Origin: Ectothiorhodospira lacustris
GTDB taxonomy: Bacteria; Pseudomonadota; Gammaproteobacteria; Ectothiorhodospirales; Ectothiorhodospiraceae
Reading direction: 5' to 3'
NCBI RefSeq assembly: GCF_022227845.1
Contig: NZ_JAJNQN010000002.1
Coordinates: forward strand, 186,001-250,000
DNA length: 64,000 bases
In this document: in pieces, positions 56,731-64,000 of the stretch
Numbering within the stretch: position 1 is the first letter of the stretch
How the letters are laid out: each line of letters opens with the position of its first letter
The notes under the pieces: generated by a model
Databases searched by the model: none
Seen by the model: the letters and a program-made list of their open reading frames with translations, nothing else
Told to the model about the DNA's origin: nothing
Translations under genes and position numbers: made by a program

Positions 56731-57981
56731 TCAGTTCCTCTTTTCCACCGCCCATTGCACCACGGGCATGGCAGGACGAAAACCGTGCAGGCTGCCGACG
56801 GGTTCCAGACGTTCCACCGATAGACGAGTCAGGGTGCCGCCGTAACGCTGCCAGGCCCGCTGGATGACCTGCTCCGTCTCCAGCACCACCACGTTCGCCA
56901 CCAGGCGCCCCCCGGGGGCCAGTGCGGCCCAGCACTGGTCGATGACGGCCTCGTCGCGGGCACCGCCGCCGATGAAGATCGCATCCGGCCGGGGCAGATC
57001 CTTCAGCACCTCGGGGGCACGACCGACACGCACCTCCAGCCGGGGGACACCCAGGGCGACGGCATTGCGGGCCGCGCGGGCGGCCCGCTCCGGATGGCTG
57101 TCCACGGCAATGGCACGGGTGCCGGCGTGGGCCAGCAGCCATTCGATGCCGATGGAACCGGAACCCGCCCCCACGTCCCAGAGCAGTGCGCCGGCGTGGG
57201 GGCGCAGACTGGACAGGGTGACGGCGCGGATCTCCCGCTTGGTGATCTGACCATCGTGTTCGAACCACTCATCCGGCAGCCCCGGGGCCAGGGGGATGAT
57301 GGGGGCATCCGCCGCCGCCAGTACCTCCAGTGCCAGCAGGTTCAGGGGCTGGACGTCCTGGAGATCGAAATCCCGCGCCGTGACATGACGCCGGCGTTCC
57401 CGTGGACCACCCAGGGCCTCCAACAAGGTCACGGCGGACTCACCGAAACCCCACCGGGTCAGGGCTTGGCAGATCTGCCCCGGCGAGTCCTGGTCGGCGG
57501 TGAGCACGAACAGGCGTGCCCCCGGCTGCAGGGCCGGCCGCAGGGTCTCCAGGGGACGGCCGGTGAGGGACACCACCGTACAGTCCTGCTGGGCCCAGCC
57601 CAGGCGGGCGGCGGCCAAGGACACGCTGGAGGGGTGAGGCAGGCAGCACATCTCCCGCGCCGGTAGATGCCGCAGCAGGGTGGTGCCCACACCGAAGAAA
57701 AAGGGATCACCGGAAGCCAGCACCACCACCGGCAGTCCTCGCCGGGCGAGGATCCGGGGCAGGGTGTCGGACAGGGGCGAGGCCCAGGACAGTGCCTCTC
57801 CCCGGATCAGGGGTGCGGCCAGGGTCAGATGACGTGTGCCGCCGACCACCAGGACGGCCGCCCCGACCAGCGCGCGGGCAGCGGGGCTCATGGCCTCGAC
57901 GCCCTCCTCTCCCAGACCTATGATGCTCAACCAGGGACCAGGGGGATCGCCGGCCGGCTGATGGACGTGTTCACCGGTCAT
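56731..57981 (-). CDS. cobL: Precorrin-6Y C5,15-methyltransferase (CbiE-CbiT fusion)
   Basis: This 416-residue protein fuses a CbiE-like tetrapyrrole methylase (LSIIGLGEEGVEAMSP; VLASGDPFFFGVGTTLL) to a CbiT-like SAM methyltransferase (LLWDVGAGSGSIGIEWLLAH; AIFIGGGARDEAVIDQC). Together they methylate C5 and C15 and decarboxylate the C12 side chain. The linker contains DEWFEHDGQITKREIRAV, typical of the CbiT start. First gene of the cobLMA unit, divergent from cobK. Confidence 0.95.
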   Translation of the reverse strand: MTGEHVHQPAGDPPGPWLSIIGLGEEGVEAMSPAARALVGAAVLVVGGTRHLTLAAPLIRGEALSWASPLSDTLPRILARRGLPVVVLASGDPFFFGVGTTLLRHLPAREMCCLPHPSSVSLAAARLGWAQQDCTVVSLTGRPLETLRPALQPGARLFVLTADQDSPGQICQALTRWGFGESAVTLLEALGGPRERRRHVTARDFDLQDVQPLNLLALEVLAAADAPIIPLAPGLPDEWFEHDGQITKREIRAVTLSSLRPHAGALLWDVGAGSGSIGIEWLLAHAGTRAIAVDSHPERAARAARNAVALGVPRLEVRVGRAPEVLKDLPRPDAIFIGGGARDEAVIDQCWAALAPGGRLVANVVVLETEQVIQRAWQRYGGTLTRLSVERLEPVGSLHGFRPAMPVVQWAVEKRN

Positions 57982-58067
57982 TGCAATCCCTGCCCCGGCA
58001 ACATCCCGCGCCCTGCTCCGCCGGCCAAGGGGCTGGGCCTATCCATCCGTTCTGTCTGAAACGATCC

Positions 58068-58847
58068 ATGACTCACATGCCCCTGCACATCCTGATCCTC
58101 GGCGGTACCGGAGAAGCCATGCAACTGGCCCGGGCCCTGGAAGGTGATGCACGCTTTGCCCCCACCTACTCGGTGGCCGGGCGCACGCAAAATCCCCGCC
58201 TGCCGGACCTGCCCTGCCGCAGCGGCGGCTTCGGGGGCCCCGACGGGCTGGCCGACTACCTGGGCAGGGAGGCCATCGAGGTACTGGTGGATGCCACCCA
58301 CCCCTTTGCCGACCGCATGTCCACCCACGCCGTCGTGGCCGCGGCACGGACAGGCGTCGCCCTGCTGGCCCTGCGGCGCCCGGCCTGGATGCCCGGCCCG
58401 GAGGATCACTGGCACGGCGTGCCGGACATGGTCGCTGCGGTGCAGGCCCTGGGTACCCGGCCCCGGCGGGTATTTCTTACCATCGGGCAACTGGAACTGG
58501 CCCCCTTTTGCGAGGCGCCCCGGCACCGTTACATCATCCGCAGCGTGGATCTGCCCGCGGTGCGTCCACCGGACTGCCTGTGCATCACTGACCGCGGCCC
58601 CTTCCGGCTGGAAGATGAACTGCGCCTGCTGCAACAGCACCGTATCGACGCCCTGGTGACCAAGAACTCCGGCGGCGAGGCCACCTACGCCAAGCTGGAG
58701 GCGGCACGCCGGTGCGGCGTGGAAGTGATCATGGTGGAACGCCCATGGGTCCCGCCGGCCCCCGCCGAGGTGCCGGACCCGGAGGCTGCCCTGAGCTGGC
58801 TGGGCGCGCACTACGTCCGTTCCCGACCCACGCTACGGGGTGTGTAG
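58068..58847 (+). CDS. cobK: Precorrin-6A reductase CobK/CbiJ
   Basis: This 259-residue NADPH-dependent reductase shows LHILILGGTGEAMQLARAL, VDATHPFADRMS and TKNSGGEATYAKLEAA, all characteristic of the family. The start is ATG 58068 (58077 also possible), giving the normal length. It is the only gene of the ring-building group on the plus strand, standing between cobL and cobJ. Its last 37 bases overlap the end of cobJ tail to tail, so both C-termini share the same DNA. Confidence 0.9.
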   Translation: MTHMPLHILILGGTGEAMQLARALEGDARFAPTYSVAGRTQNPRLPDLPCRSGGFGGPDGLADYLGREAIEVLVDATHPFADRMSTHAVVAAARTGVALLALRRPAWMPGPEDHWHGVPDMVAAVQALGTRPRRVFLTIGQLELAPFCEAPRHRYIIRSVDLPAVRPPDCLCITDRGPFRLEDELRLLQQHRIDALVTKNSGGEATYAKLEAARRCGVEVIMVERPWVPPAPAEVPDPEAALSWLGAHYVRSRPTLRGV

Positions 58848-59575
58848 ATCCAGGGATCCCGGCCCGTGCGGGGGATCAGCCGGGTCTCGGCGTTGCCGAC
58901 GATCACCAGGGTGCGCATGTCCGCCTGATCCGGTCTGGCCTGCGCCAGCGTGGTCACTTCCACCTGCTCTTCCGGACGACTCACGGCTCGGGCAAAGATC
59001 ACTGGCACATGCCCGGGCAGGTGGCGACGCAGCAGCGCCAGGGCCTCGCCCAGCTGCCAGGGTCGCGCCTTGGAAATGGGGTTGTAGAAGGCCATGGCAA
59101 AACCACCCCGGGCGGCACATTCCAGGCGATGCAGGATGACGGTCCAGGGCTTGAGGTTGTCCGACAGGGACATGACGCAGAAATCATTCCCGAACGGCGC
59201 CCCCAACCGGGCACCGGCAGCCAGTACCGCGGACACCCCCGGATGAACCGTCACCTCCAGATCACGCCAGCCGGGTTCACCATGATCCATGGCCTCGAAT
59301 ACCGCGGCCGCCATGCCGAACACGCCGCCGTCGCCGGATGAGACCACGGCCACCCGCGCACCCTCGGCGGCCAACTGCAGGGCCAAGCGGGCGCGCATGA
59401 TTTCCTCGCGATTGTCCGAGGCGTGGATCCGCTGGCCGCCCTCGGCGGCCACCCGCTCCACATAGGGGACATAGCCCACCAGGTCCGTGGCCTGGGCCAG
59501 GGCGTGAGCGGCGCGAGGGCAACGCAGGTCCTCGGCGCCGGGGCCAAGCCCGATGACATCCACACGACCGCTCAT
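58811..59575 (-). CDS. cobJ: Precorrin-3B C17-methyltransferase
   Basis: This 254-residue protein catalyses C17 methylation and ring contraction. It has VDVIGLGPGAEDLRCPRAAH, VGYVPYVERV, VVSSGDGGVFGMAA, HPGVSAVLAAGARLGAPFG and MAFYNPISKAR. It is a stand-alone CobJ/CbiH without a fused CbiG domain. The ATG at 59575 overlaps the cobI stop (ATGA). The last 12 residues lie in DNA shared with cobK on the other strand. Confidence 0.94.
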   Translation of the reverse strand: MSGRVDVIGLGPGAEDLRCPRAAHALAQATDLVGYVPYVERVAAEGGQRIHASDNREEIMRARLALQLAAEGARVAVVSSGDGGVFGMAAAVFEAMDHGEPGWRDLEVTVHPGVSAVLAAGARLGAPFGNDFCVMSLSDNLKPWTVILHRLECAARGGFAMAFYNPISKARPWQLGEALALLRRHLPGHVPVIFARAVSRPEEQVEVTTLAQARPDQADMRTLVIVGNAETRLIPRTGRDPWIYTPRSVGRERT

Positions 59576-60306
59576 CGAACCCCCTGTCTGCCGGGTACCA
59601 GCACGATGGTGAAATAGGGAGCGGGCTGGTCTTCCGGGCACTCGGCAAGGCGCGCCACGCGTGCGCCTTCCATGGTCCCCCGCTCCACCAGCATGGCCCG
59701 CTCCAGTAGACCGGCCCGGGCCAGGGCGGCGCGGATACGGGGAAGATTACGGCCCACCTTCATGAAGACGGCAGCATCGGTACGACCCAGGTGAGACACC
59801 ATGGCATCCTCCGAAAGGGTGCCGGGAATCACCGTGAGTACGTCATCGCCATGGGTGATGGGGGTGTCGGCCTGGGTCCAGCATCCGCTCATGCCGCTGA
59901 TGCCCGGAACCACCTGCGCCGGGAAGCGATGGGACAGGCGATCATGCAGGTACATGTAAGAACCATAGAGGAAGGGATCACCCTCGCAGATCACCGCCAC
60001 ATCCCGCCCGCCCATCAGGCATTGAGCCACCTCTGCCGCCGCCTGGTCGTAAAAGTCGCTCATGTCCCGGGCATAACGGGGATCATGGATGGAGACCTCG
60101 GTGGTGAAAGGGTACTCCAGTCTCAGGATCTGCTGCTCCGGGCGCAGGTGGGGGCCAGCGATCCCCAGGGCTTGGCCGGTGCGACCCTGTTTGGCAAAGG
60201 TGGCCACCACCGGCGCCGCCTGCAGCAGACGCAGGGCCTTGAGGGTGATGAGCTCCGGGTCACCGGGACCCAAGCCGATGCCGAACAAGGTGCCGGAACC
60301 ACTCAT
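59572..60306 (-). CDS. cobI: Precorrin-2 C20-methyltransferase
   Basis: This 244-residue enzyme has [37 protein letters not shown] and [20 protein letters not shown], the signatures of CobI/CbiL. It converts precorrin-2 (or its cobalt form) to the C20-methylated product. It is coupled by 4-base overlaps to cobH upstream and cobJ downstream, making a tight cobHIJ operon. Confidence 0.94.
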   Translation of the reverse strand: MSGSGTLFGIGLGPGDPELITLKALRLLQAAPVVATFAKQGRTGQALGIAGPHLRPEQQILRLEYPFTTEVSIHDPRYARDMSDFYDQAAAEVAQCLMGGRDVAVICEGDPFLYGSYMYLHDRLSHRFPAQVVPGISGMSGCWTQADTPITHGDDVLTVIPGTLSEDAMVSHLGRTDAAVFMKVGRNLPRIRAALARAGLLERAMLVERGTMEGARVARLAECPEDQPAPYFTIVLVPGRQGVR

Positions 60307-60935
60307 TCCTGCTCACTCGCCAGGGCATTGACGGCCGCCACGGTCATGGCGCTGCCACCCAAACGACCGTGGACGATCACGGATTCCAGACCCGGATACC
60401 CGGCCAGGGCTTCCTTGGACTCGGCGGCGCCCACGAAACCCACCGCCATGCCGATCACCAGGGCCGGCCGAGGCGCCCCCGCATCGATCAGCTCCAGCAG
60501 GTGAAACAGGGCGGTCGGCGCATTACCGATGGCCACCACGGCTCCGTCGAGCCGCTCACCCCACAGGTCCAGGGCCGCAGCGGAGCGGGTATTGCCGATC
60601 CGCCGCGCCAGTTCGGGGACACGGGGGTCATCCAGAGTGCAGATGATCTCGTTGTCCGCCGGCAACCGGGCGCGGGTAATGCCGTGGGCCACCATCTTGG
60701 CATCACAAAGAATGGGCTTGCCCGCCAGCAGGGCCGCCCTTCCCGCCTTGGCGGCATCGGACGTGAAGACCACCTGGGGCGCCAGTTCCACCATGCCGCA
60801 AGCATGAATCATGCGCACCACCACCCGGGCCTCGTCGGCACTGAAACCGTCCAGACGGGCCTCGCCGCGGATGGTGGCGAAGGATTTACGATAGATGGCC
60901 GCGCCATCCTTGATGTAGTCGTAGGTATGGGACAT
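60303..60935 (-). CDS. cobH: Precorrin-8X methylmutase
   Basis: This 210-residue enzyme moves the C11 methyl group to C12, giving hydrogenobyrinic (or cobyrinic) acid. It has [13 protein letters not shown] with the catalytic histidine near residue 43, [19 protein letters not shown] and [17 protein letters not shown] 60935 gives the conserved N-terminus [14 protein letters not shown]. First gene of cobHIJ; its promoter must lie in the 233-base gap shared with the divergent B12-sensor gene. No cobalamin riboswitch is seen there. Confidence 0.94.
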   Translation of the reverse strand: MSHTYDYIKDGAAIYRKSFATIRGEARLDGFSADEARVVVRMIHACGMVELAPQVVFTSDAAKAGRAALLAGKPILCDAKMVAHGITRARLPADNEIICTLDDPRVPELARRIGNTRSAAALDLWGERLDGAVVAIGNAPTALFHLLELIDAGAPRPALVIGMAVGFVGAAESKEALAGYPGLESVIVHGRLGGSAMTVAAVNALASEQE

Positions 60936-61060
60936 GGATCGAGTGTACTGCGTGAAGGGCAATGCCGGGGCGACCGGAGCGGGTGGGTAAGCTTAGCGGG
61001 TCGGGGTCCACGGGGCAATGCCCGGCTTGCCCGACACCGGCCATCGGCGGCGCCGGCTTT

Positions 61061-61091
61061 TTGAAGCCCGCGCATGCAAGCGCACTATAAT
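61061..61091 (+). promoter_or_regulatory. Promoter of the B12-sensor/cyclase unit
   Basis: A consensus TATAAT (61086-61091) is preceded by TTGAAG (61061-61066) at 19 bases, a little long but acceptable. It predicts a leader of about 70 bases before the ATG at 61169. Confidence 0.5.
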
Positions 61092-61168
61092 CAGGCATAC
61101 GATCCTGTCGCCCCCGATCCCGTCAACACTGACCAAGGCATGATCTTCAGGCCCGGAAAACCCTCACC

Positions 61169-62296
61169 ATGCCGACCACTCCAGCCATGCCGCCGATACC
61201 ATGCTCACAGGTTCCCAAAGGCACCGCGGACCGTTATCGGCGTCACAGGAACCGCATCGCCAGCCTGGTTTCACGCACGATGGCCATGCATCCCCGACAT
61301 GATGAATTCAGCGGCGGGCACGGCGTGCGTTTGCTGGAATGCAATCATCGCAATCACGCGGCCTTCATGGCCGAGGTGCTGACGGCCAATGACTTTCAGC
61401 TGCTGGCGGAGACCCTGCCCTGGGTGTATGCCGCCTACCATCACCAGGGCGTGCATTTTGACTATTTTCCCGCCCAGTTCGAAGCCTGGACGCAGGCCAT
61501 TCGCCTCACGCTCAGCGAAGACGATGCGGAACATCTCCTGCCCGTGTACCGCTGGATGGCCGACATTCATCCCGCGACCATCAAGGCCGCCCTGTCTCAT
61601 CAGGCACGCAGGCTCCACGTCCCCGACCGGTACCGGGAGGAATACACCTACATCACTGCCAACCTGCTCCAGGGAAATTACCCGGATATCATCCGCCGTT
61701 GCAGAGAACTGCTGAGCCGCGGCATGTCCTACGGCGACATCCTGCAGGAACTGTTCTATCCCGCCATGGTGGATGTCGGGGCACGATGGGAAGACGGTGA
61801 GATTTCAGTGTCCATGGAGCACCAGACCACCGCCATGGCCTACGGCATCCTGTCTTCCCTTTACCATGATCTACCCTTTCCCGACATCCATCGCGGACAC
61901 GCCCTGGTCAGCCCCGTTTCAAATGAGTTTCACGAAATGGGCGCCTGGATGCTGGCAACCAGCCTGGAACTGGATGGGTGGGACATCACCTTGCTGGGCG
62001 GCGATACACCCCGGGAACATCTGATCACGACGGCGGTGCAGCAACGCCCCAGATTTGTGGCCCTCTCGGTGACCCTGATCAGCAACATCCATGAAGCCCG
62101 ATGTACCATCGAATACCTGCGGCAGGCCCTTGGACATGGCAGCACCACCCGCATCCTGATCGGTGGGCAGGCATTTCTCATGGCCCCCCGCCTGGCCGCA
62201 TCCGTGGGGGCGGATGCTCTCCTGGAAAGTTGTGATGCGGCGGTCCGATGGGCACGAACCCTGGAGGCGGAAACCGATGAACCCACCAGTACTTGA
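61169..62296 (+). CDS. Cobalamin-binding light-sensor-like protein (CarH-type B12 domain)
   Basis: This 375-residue soluble protein has three parts. Residues about 50-160 form an unknown helical domain (FQLLAETLPWVYAAYHHQGV). Residues about 165-235 are a four-helix B12 cap with W207, nine residues, then E217-H218: the W-x9-EH signature of the CarH/LitR photoreceptors. Residues about 243-365 are a Rossmann B12-binding domain with EFHEMG (253-258) for the axial histidine and LLGGDTPREHL. No MerR or other DNA-binding domain is present, so the output is probably through the overlapping GGDEF partner. It could alternatively be an AerR-like antirepressor or a corrinoid carrier. Confidence 0.82.
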   Translation: MPTTPAMPPIPCSQVPKGTADRYRRHRNRIASLVSRTMAMHPRHDEFSGGHGVRLLECNHRNHAAFMAEVLTANDFQLLAETLPWVYAAYHHQGVHFDYFPAQFEAWTQAIRLTLSEDDAEHLLPVYRWMADIHPATIKAALSHQARRLHVPDRYREEYTYITANLLQGNYPDIIRRCRELLSRGMSYGDILQELFYPAMVDVGARWEDGEISVSMEHQTTAMAYGILSSLYHDLPFPDIHRGHALVSPVSNEFHEMGAWMLATSLELDGWDITLLGGDTPREHLITTAVQQRPRFVALSVTLISNIHEARCTIEYLRQALGHGSTTRILIGGQAFLMAPRLAASVGADALLESCDAAVRWARTLEAETDEPTST

Positions 62297-63281
62297 CCCC
62301 ACCCTGCAGCCTGAACTGGCCCGAGCACTTCACAGCTATGTCATGGAATCCGGTCGCCTGGTGGTAGTGGAAGTGGACAGTGACGGCCGAATCAGGGATG
62401 CCAATGTCACGTTCCGCTCCCGCTTTGCCGGGTTTGCGGATGTGCGCGGCGAATCCCTGTCCCGGTTCCTGGCCAGCGGCGACGAGATCCCCGACATCGA
62501 ACCGGGACTTGCCCACCGCACTGCCATCGCCCGGATATTCAATACCGTCATGGGGGGAGAAAACTACCTGTTCCATGCCTATCCGCTCAACGCCCACACA
62601 CTACTGATCGGGGAGCCAGCCAAGACGGAAGACAGCGACGTGATCGGCCGCATGGGCAGCCTGGCGCTGGAAATGTCCCGCCTGGTCAGGGATCTTCGCA
62701 AGGCCAATCACGACCTGGCCATGGCCAACGAGCTGAATCAGCAACTGGCCCGCACCGACGCGCTGACGCACCTGGCCAATCGCCGGTATTTCATGGAGCG
62801 CCTTCAACAGGGCGTGGTCCAGGCTCAGAGTCGCCAGCATGCCCTGTCCATCCTGATGATGGACCTGGATCATTTCAAGCAGATCAACGACAGTTTCGGT
62901 CATTCCACCGGTGATGCGGTGCTGGCCGCCTTTGCGGAGCTGCTGCGCGCGCTGGTCAGGATTTCAGACCTGCCCGGGCGACTGGGGGGAGAGGAATTCG
63001 GACTTTACATGTTTGACGCCCATCGCCACGTAGCCGCGGCGGTGGCAGAACGCATCCGGGCAAGTACTTGGGAGCTTCGTCCCAGCGGGCTGGACCATCG
63101 GCTCGGTGTCAGTATCGGTATCGCCATGCTTGAGCCCGAAGAAGATGCGGAGGCACTGATGAGACGGGCCGATGCCGCGCTTTATCAAGCCAAGAATCAG
63201 GGCCGTAATCGGATCGTCATCGCAGGACCGGGGGCGGAGCAGGCGGCCGGCCGGGAAGAGAATGCATCAGGGAAGGAGTGA
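62277..63281 (+). CDS. PAS-GGDEF diguanylate cyclase paired with the B12 sensor
   Basis: This 334-residue protein has an N-terminal PAS-like domain (about 18-115; VVVEVDSDGRIRDANVTFR), a helical linker (about 125-160) and a GGDEF domain with GGEEF at 237-241 and an RxxD inhibitory site (RISD, 228-231) at the correct five-residue spacing. It should make c-di-GMP with product inhibition. The ATG lies 20 bases inside the cobalamin-binding gene behind GGAGG, so the two are coupled and probably form one sensory unit. No membrane segments. It ends 228 bases before the antenna genes, which run towards it. Confidence 0.9.
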   Translation: MNPPVLDPTLQPELARALHSYVMESGRLVVVEVDSDGRIRDANVTFRSRFAGFADVRGESLSRFLASGDEIPDIEPGLAHRTAIARIFNTVMGGENYLFHAYPLNAHTLLIGEPAKTEDSDVIGRMGSLALEMSRLVRDLRKANHDLAMANELNQQLARTDALTHLANRRYFMERLQQGVVQAQSRQHALSILMMDLDHFKQINDSFGHSTGDAVLAAFAELLRALVRISDLPGRLGGEEFGLYMFDAHRHVAAAVAERIRASTWELRPSGLDHRLGVSIGIAMLEPEEDAEALMRRADAALYQAKNQGRNRIVIAGPGAEQAAGREENASGKE

Positions 63282-63382
63282 CATGACCGACCGCACAGAC
63301 CGCGGACGATAAAAATGTTCAGGAAGGGGGTTGCAATACCCGAGAGAATTGGTCAGTATTAGATCCAGACTCCCAAACGGAA

Positions 63383-63470
63383 GGTGGAGGAGCCTGGCGG
63401 TTCTCCGAATGATTGGCCTCTGCAAAAGTCACAATCATTCGTCGATCGAACCGACAGGTACTCCTCCACC
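63383..63470. repeat. Long nested inverted repeat after the antenna genes
   Basis: Three nested complementary pairs line up: GGTGGAGGAG (63383-63392) with CTCCTCCACC (63461-63470), CGGTTC (63398-63403) with GAACCG (63448-63453), and CGAATGATTG (63406-63415) with CAATCATTCG (63432-63441). Together they form an 88-base hairpin with a 16-base loop and small bulges. A second hairpin (CTGCACT/AGTGCAG, 63470-63486) follows. It lies between convergent genes. It may stabilise the antenna mRNA, terminate both transcripts, or be a MITE-like insertion. Confidence 0.75.
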
Positions 63471-63508
63471 TGCACTGCTAGTGCAGTACCGCTACTGCAA
63501 AGACCTTC

Positions 63509-63649
63509 TTAGTAGAAGGGTCTCCACATGAACACCAGGAAGTGAGCGGCGGCAGCCAGAACCATGAACACCGTGAAGGTGGTCTTGAACTGCTCGTGGA
63601 ATTCCTTGGCTTGTTCTTCGGTCAGACCGGAGATGCTGTTGTCATTCAT
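63509..63649 (-). CDS. Light-harvesting complex beta polypeptide
   Basis: This 46-residue membrane polypeptide is too short for most gene finders. It begins SGLTEEQAKEFHEQF after a short polar start and has one membrane helix with the bacteriochlorophyll-binding histidine in AAAAHFLVFMWRPFY, the hallmark of antenna beta chains. GAGAGGAC precedes the ATG. It lies 14 bases after the alpha gene in the same transcript. Sequence alone does not settle LH1 (puf) versus LH2 (puc); the alpha partner suggests the peripheral LH2 type. Confidence 0.9.
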   Translation of the reverse strand: MNDNSISGLTEEQAKEFHEQFKTTFTVFMVLAAAAHFLVFMWRPFY

Positions 63650-63663
63650 GATCTAGTCCTCTC

Positions 63664-63864
63664 TTACTCGGAAGCTTCGACGGCGCTGGCGTCAAAGGTC
63701 AGCGGGTTGTAGCTGTCGTTGGCGTACACGAAGGCGTGGACAGCCAGGGCAACGACCAGAACAGCCATCAGAATGGGCATCAGCCAGGTGCCGGGATTGA
63801 CCACCAGCCACAGCTTCCAGTCGTCTTTGGGGTTGCTGGGCTTGCTTGCTCTGTATTCGCTCAT
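63664..63864 (-). CDS. Light-harvesting complex alpha polypeptide
   Basis: This 66-residue antenna alpha chain has a charged N-terminus, then KLWLVVNPGTWLMP and one membrane helix with the bacteriochlorophyll-ligating histidine in VVALAVHAFVYA. The C-terminal tail is longer than usual (NDSYNPLTFDASAVEASE). The NP-x-T-W-L start resembles LH2 (puc) alpha chains more than LH1. AGAGGG precedes the ATG. It comes before the beta gene, opposite to the usual beta-alpha order. Confidence 0.9.
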   Translation of the reverse strand: MSEYRASKPSNPKDDWKLWLVVNPGTWLMPILMAVLVVALAVHAFVYANDSYNPLTFDASAVEASE

Positions 63865-64000
63865 TGATATTACCCTCTTGGTTTAAGCACGGATCCCTCT
63901 CGAGATCCGAACGTTCTTGCAAACATCAACTTCCGATGCAGCCCCGTCACGGTTCAGGGCCGGAAACCGGATCCTTGAAACCAACCGTAAGACTCGCTCT
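63865..64000 (-). other. Antenna operon leader, incomplete
   Basis: This is the untranslated region or promoter area upstream of the alpha gene. CGGATC and GATCCG (63890-63909) can form a six-base stem just before the ribosome site. No TGT-N12-ACA box is seen; the promoter probably lies beyond the window edge. Confidence 0.4.

Noticed and set aside
60936-61168. Cobalamin riboswitch between cobH and the B12-sensor gene
   Set aside because: No B12 box or core on either strand; the region contains only a promoter-like element and GC-rich hairpins.
61169-62296. Methyltransferase corrinoid carrier (MtbC/MtaC type)
   Set aside because: The W-x9-EH cap signature and overlap with a GGDEF gene favour sensing; no methyltransferase or activase gene lies nearby. 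Kept only as an alternative.
63509-63864. LH1 (pufBA) genes
   Set aside because: Not excluded, but the alpha N-terminus with NPGTWLMP and the absence of pufL nearby downstream favour peripheral antenna; no gene symbol given.

Overview
The window looks like chromosome of an anoxygenic phototrophic gammaproteobacterium, probably a purple sulfur bacterium of the Ectothiorhodospiraceae/Chromatiaceae type. The evidence is a pair of light-harvesting antenna polypeptide genes at the right edge, a B12-dependent anaerobic bacteriochlorophyll cyclase (bchE), a large cobalamin cluster, GC-rich DNA, and gammaproteobacterial housekeeping blocks (def-fmt-rsmB-ntrYX-trkA; lysM-dprA-smg-topA-tsaC-hemF). The taxonomic call is inference; no rRNA gene is present.

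Layout. 1-3.0 kb: a compositionally distinct, AT-richer accessory patch with the 3' end of a group II intron, four copies of a ~20-bp repeat, gene remnants, an attC-like site, and a two-gene unit encoding a DGQHR-domain protein and an unknown partner. 3.5-19 kb: fatty-acid uptake and beta-oxidation (thioesterase, FadL porin, FadE, FadA, a FadN-type fused dehydrogenase/hydratase, acyl-CoA ligase) with a PsrA-like TetR regulator and five matching palindromes, interrupted by a metR-like/metE pair. 18-28 kb (minus strand): LpxL-like acyltransferase, TPR protein, TrkA, NtrYX, DUF4390, RsmB, Fmt, Def. 28-35 kb (plus strand): LysM lipoprotein, DprA, Smg, TopA, TsaC, HemF. 35-40 kb: SpoVR, YeaH and PrkA stress module. 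40-44.5 kb: a cysteine-rich small protein with a hairpin leader and a large hybrid kinase ending in a GGDEF domain.

44.5-64 kb is the most interesting part, a B12-phototrophy neighbourhood. bchE (a B12- and radical-SAM-dependent enzyme) has a promoter overlapped by a CrtJ/PpsR-type box. Two divergent cobQ paralogues flank a PAS-GGDEF protein. The second cobQ is translationally coupled to TcuA- and TcuB-like genes that together resemble a split CobZ. Then follow cobA, cobM, cobL, cobK (inverted), cobJ, cobI and cobH. Next to cobH, on the other strand, is a two-gene unit: a cobalamin-binding protein carrying the CarH-type W-x9-EH photoreceptor signature but no DNA-binding domain, overlapping a PAS-GGDEF diguanylate cyclase. 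The antenna genes follow, alpha before beta, with a long nested hairpin after them.

Working hypothesis: B12 made here supplies the anaerobic chlorophyll pathway and may also serve as the chromophore of a light sensor acting through c-di-GMP. The sensor-cyclase pair is the best candidate for an undescribed system.
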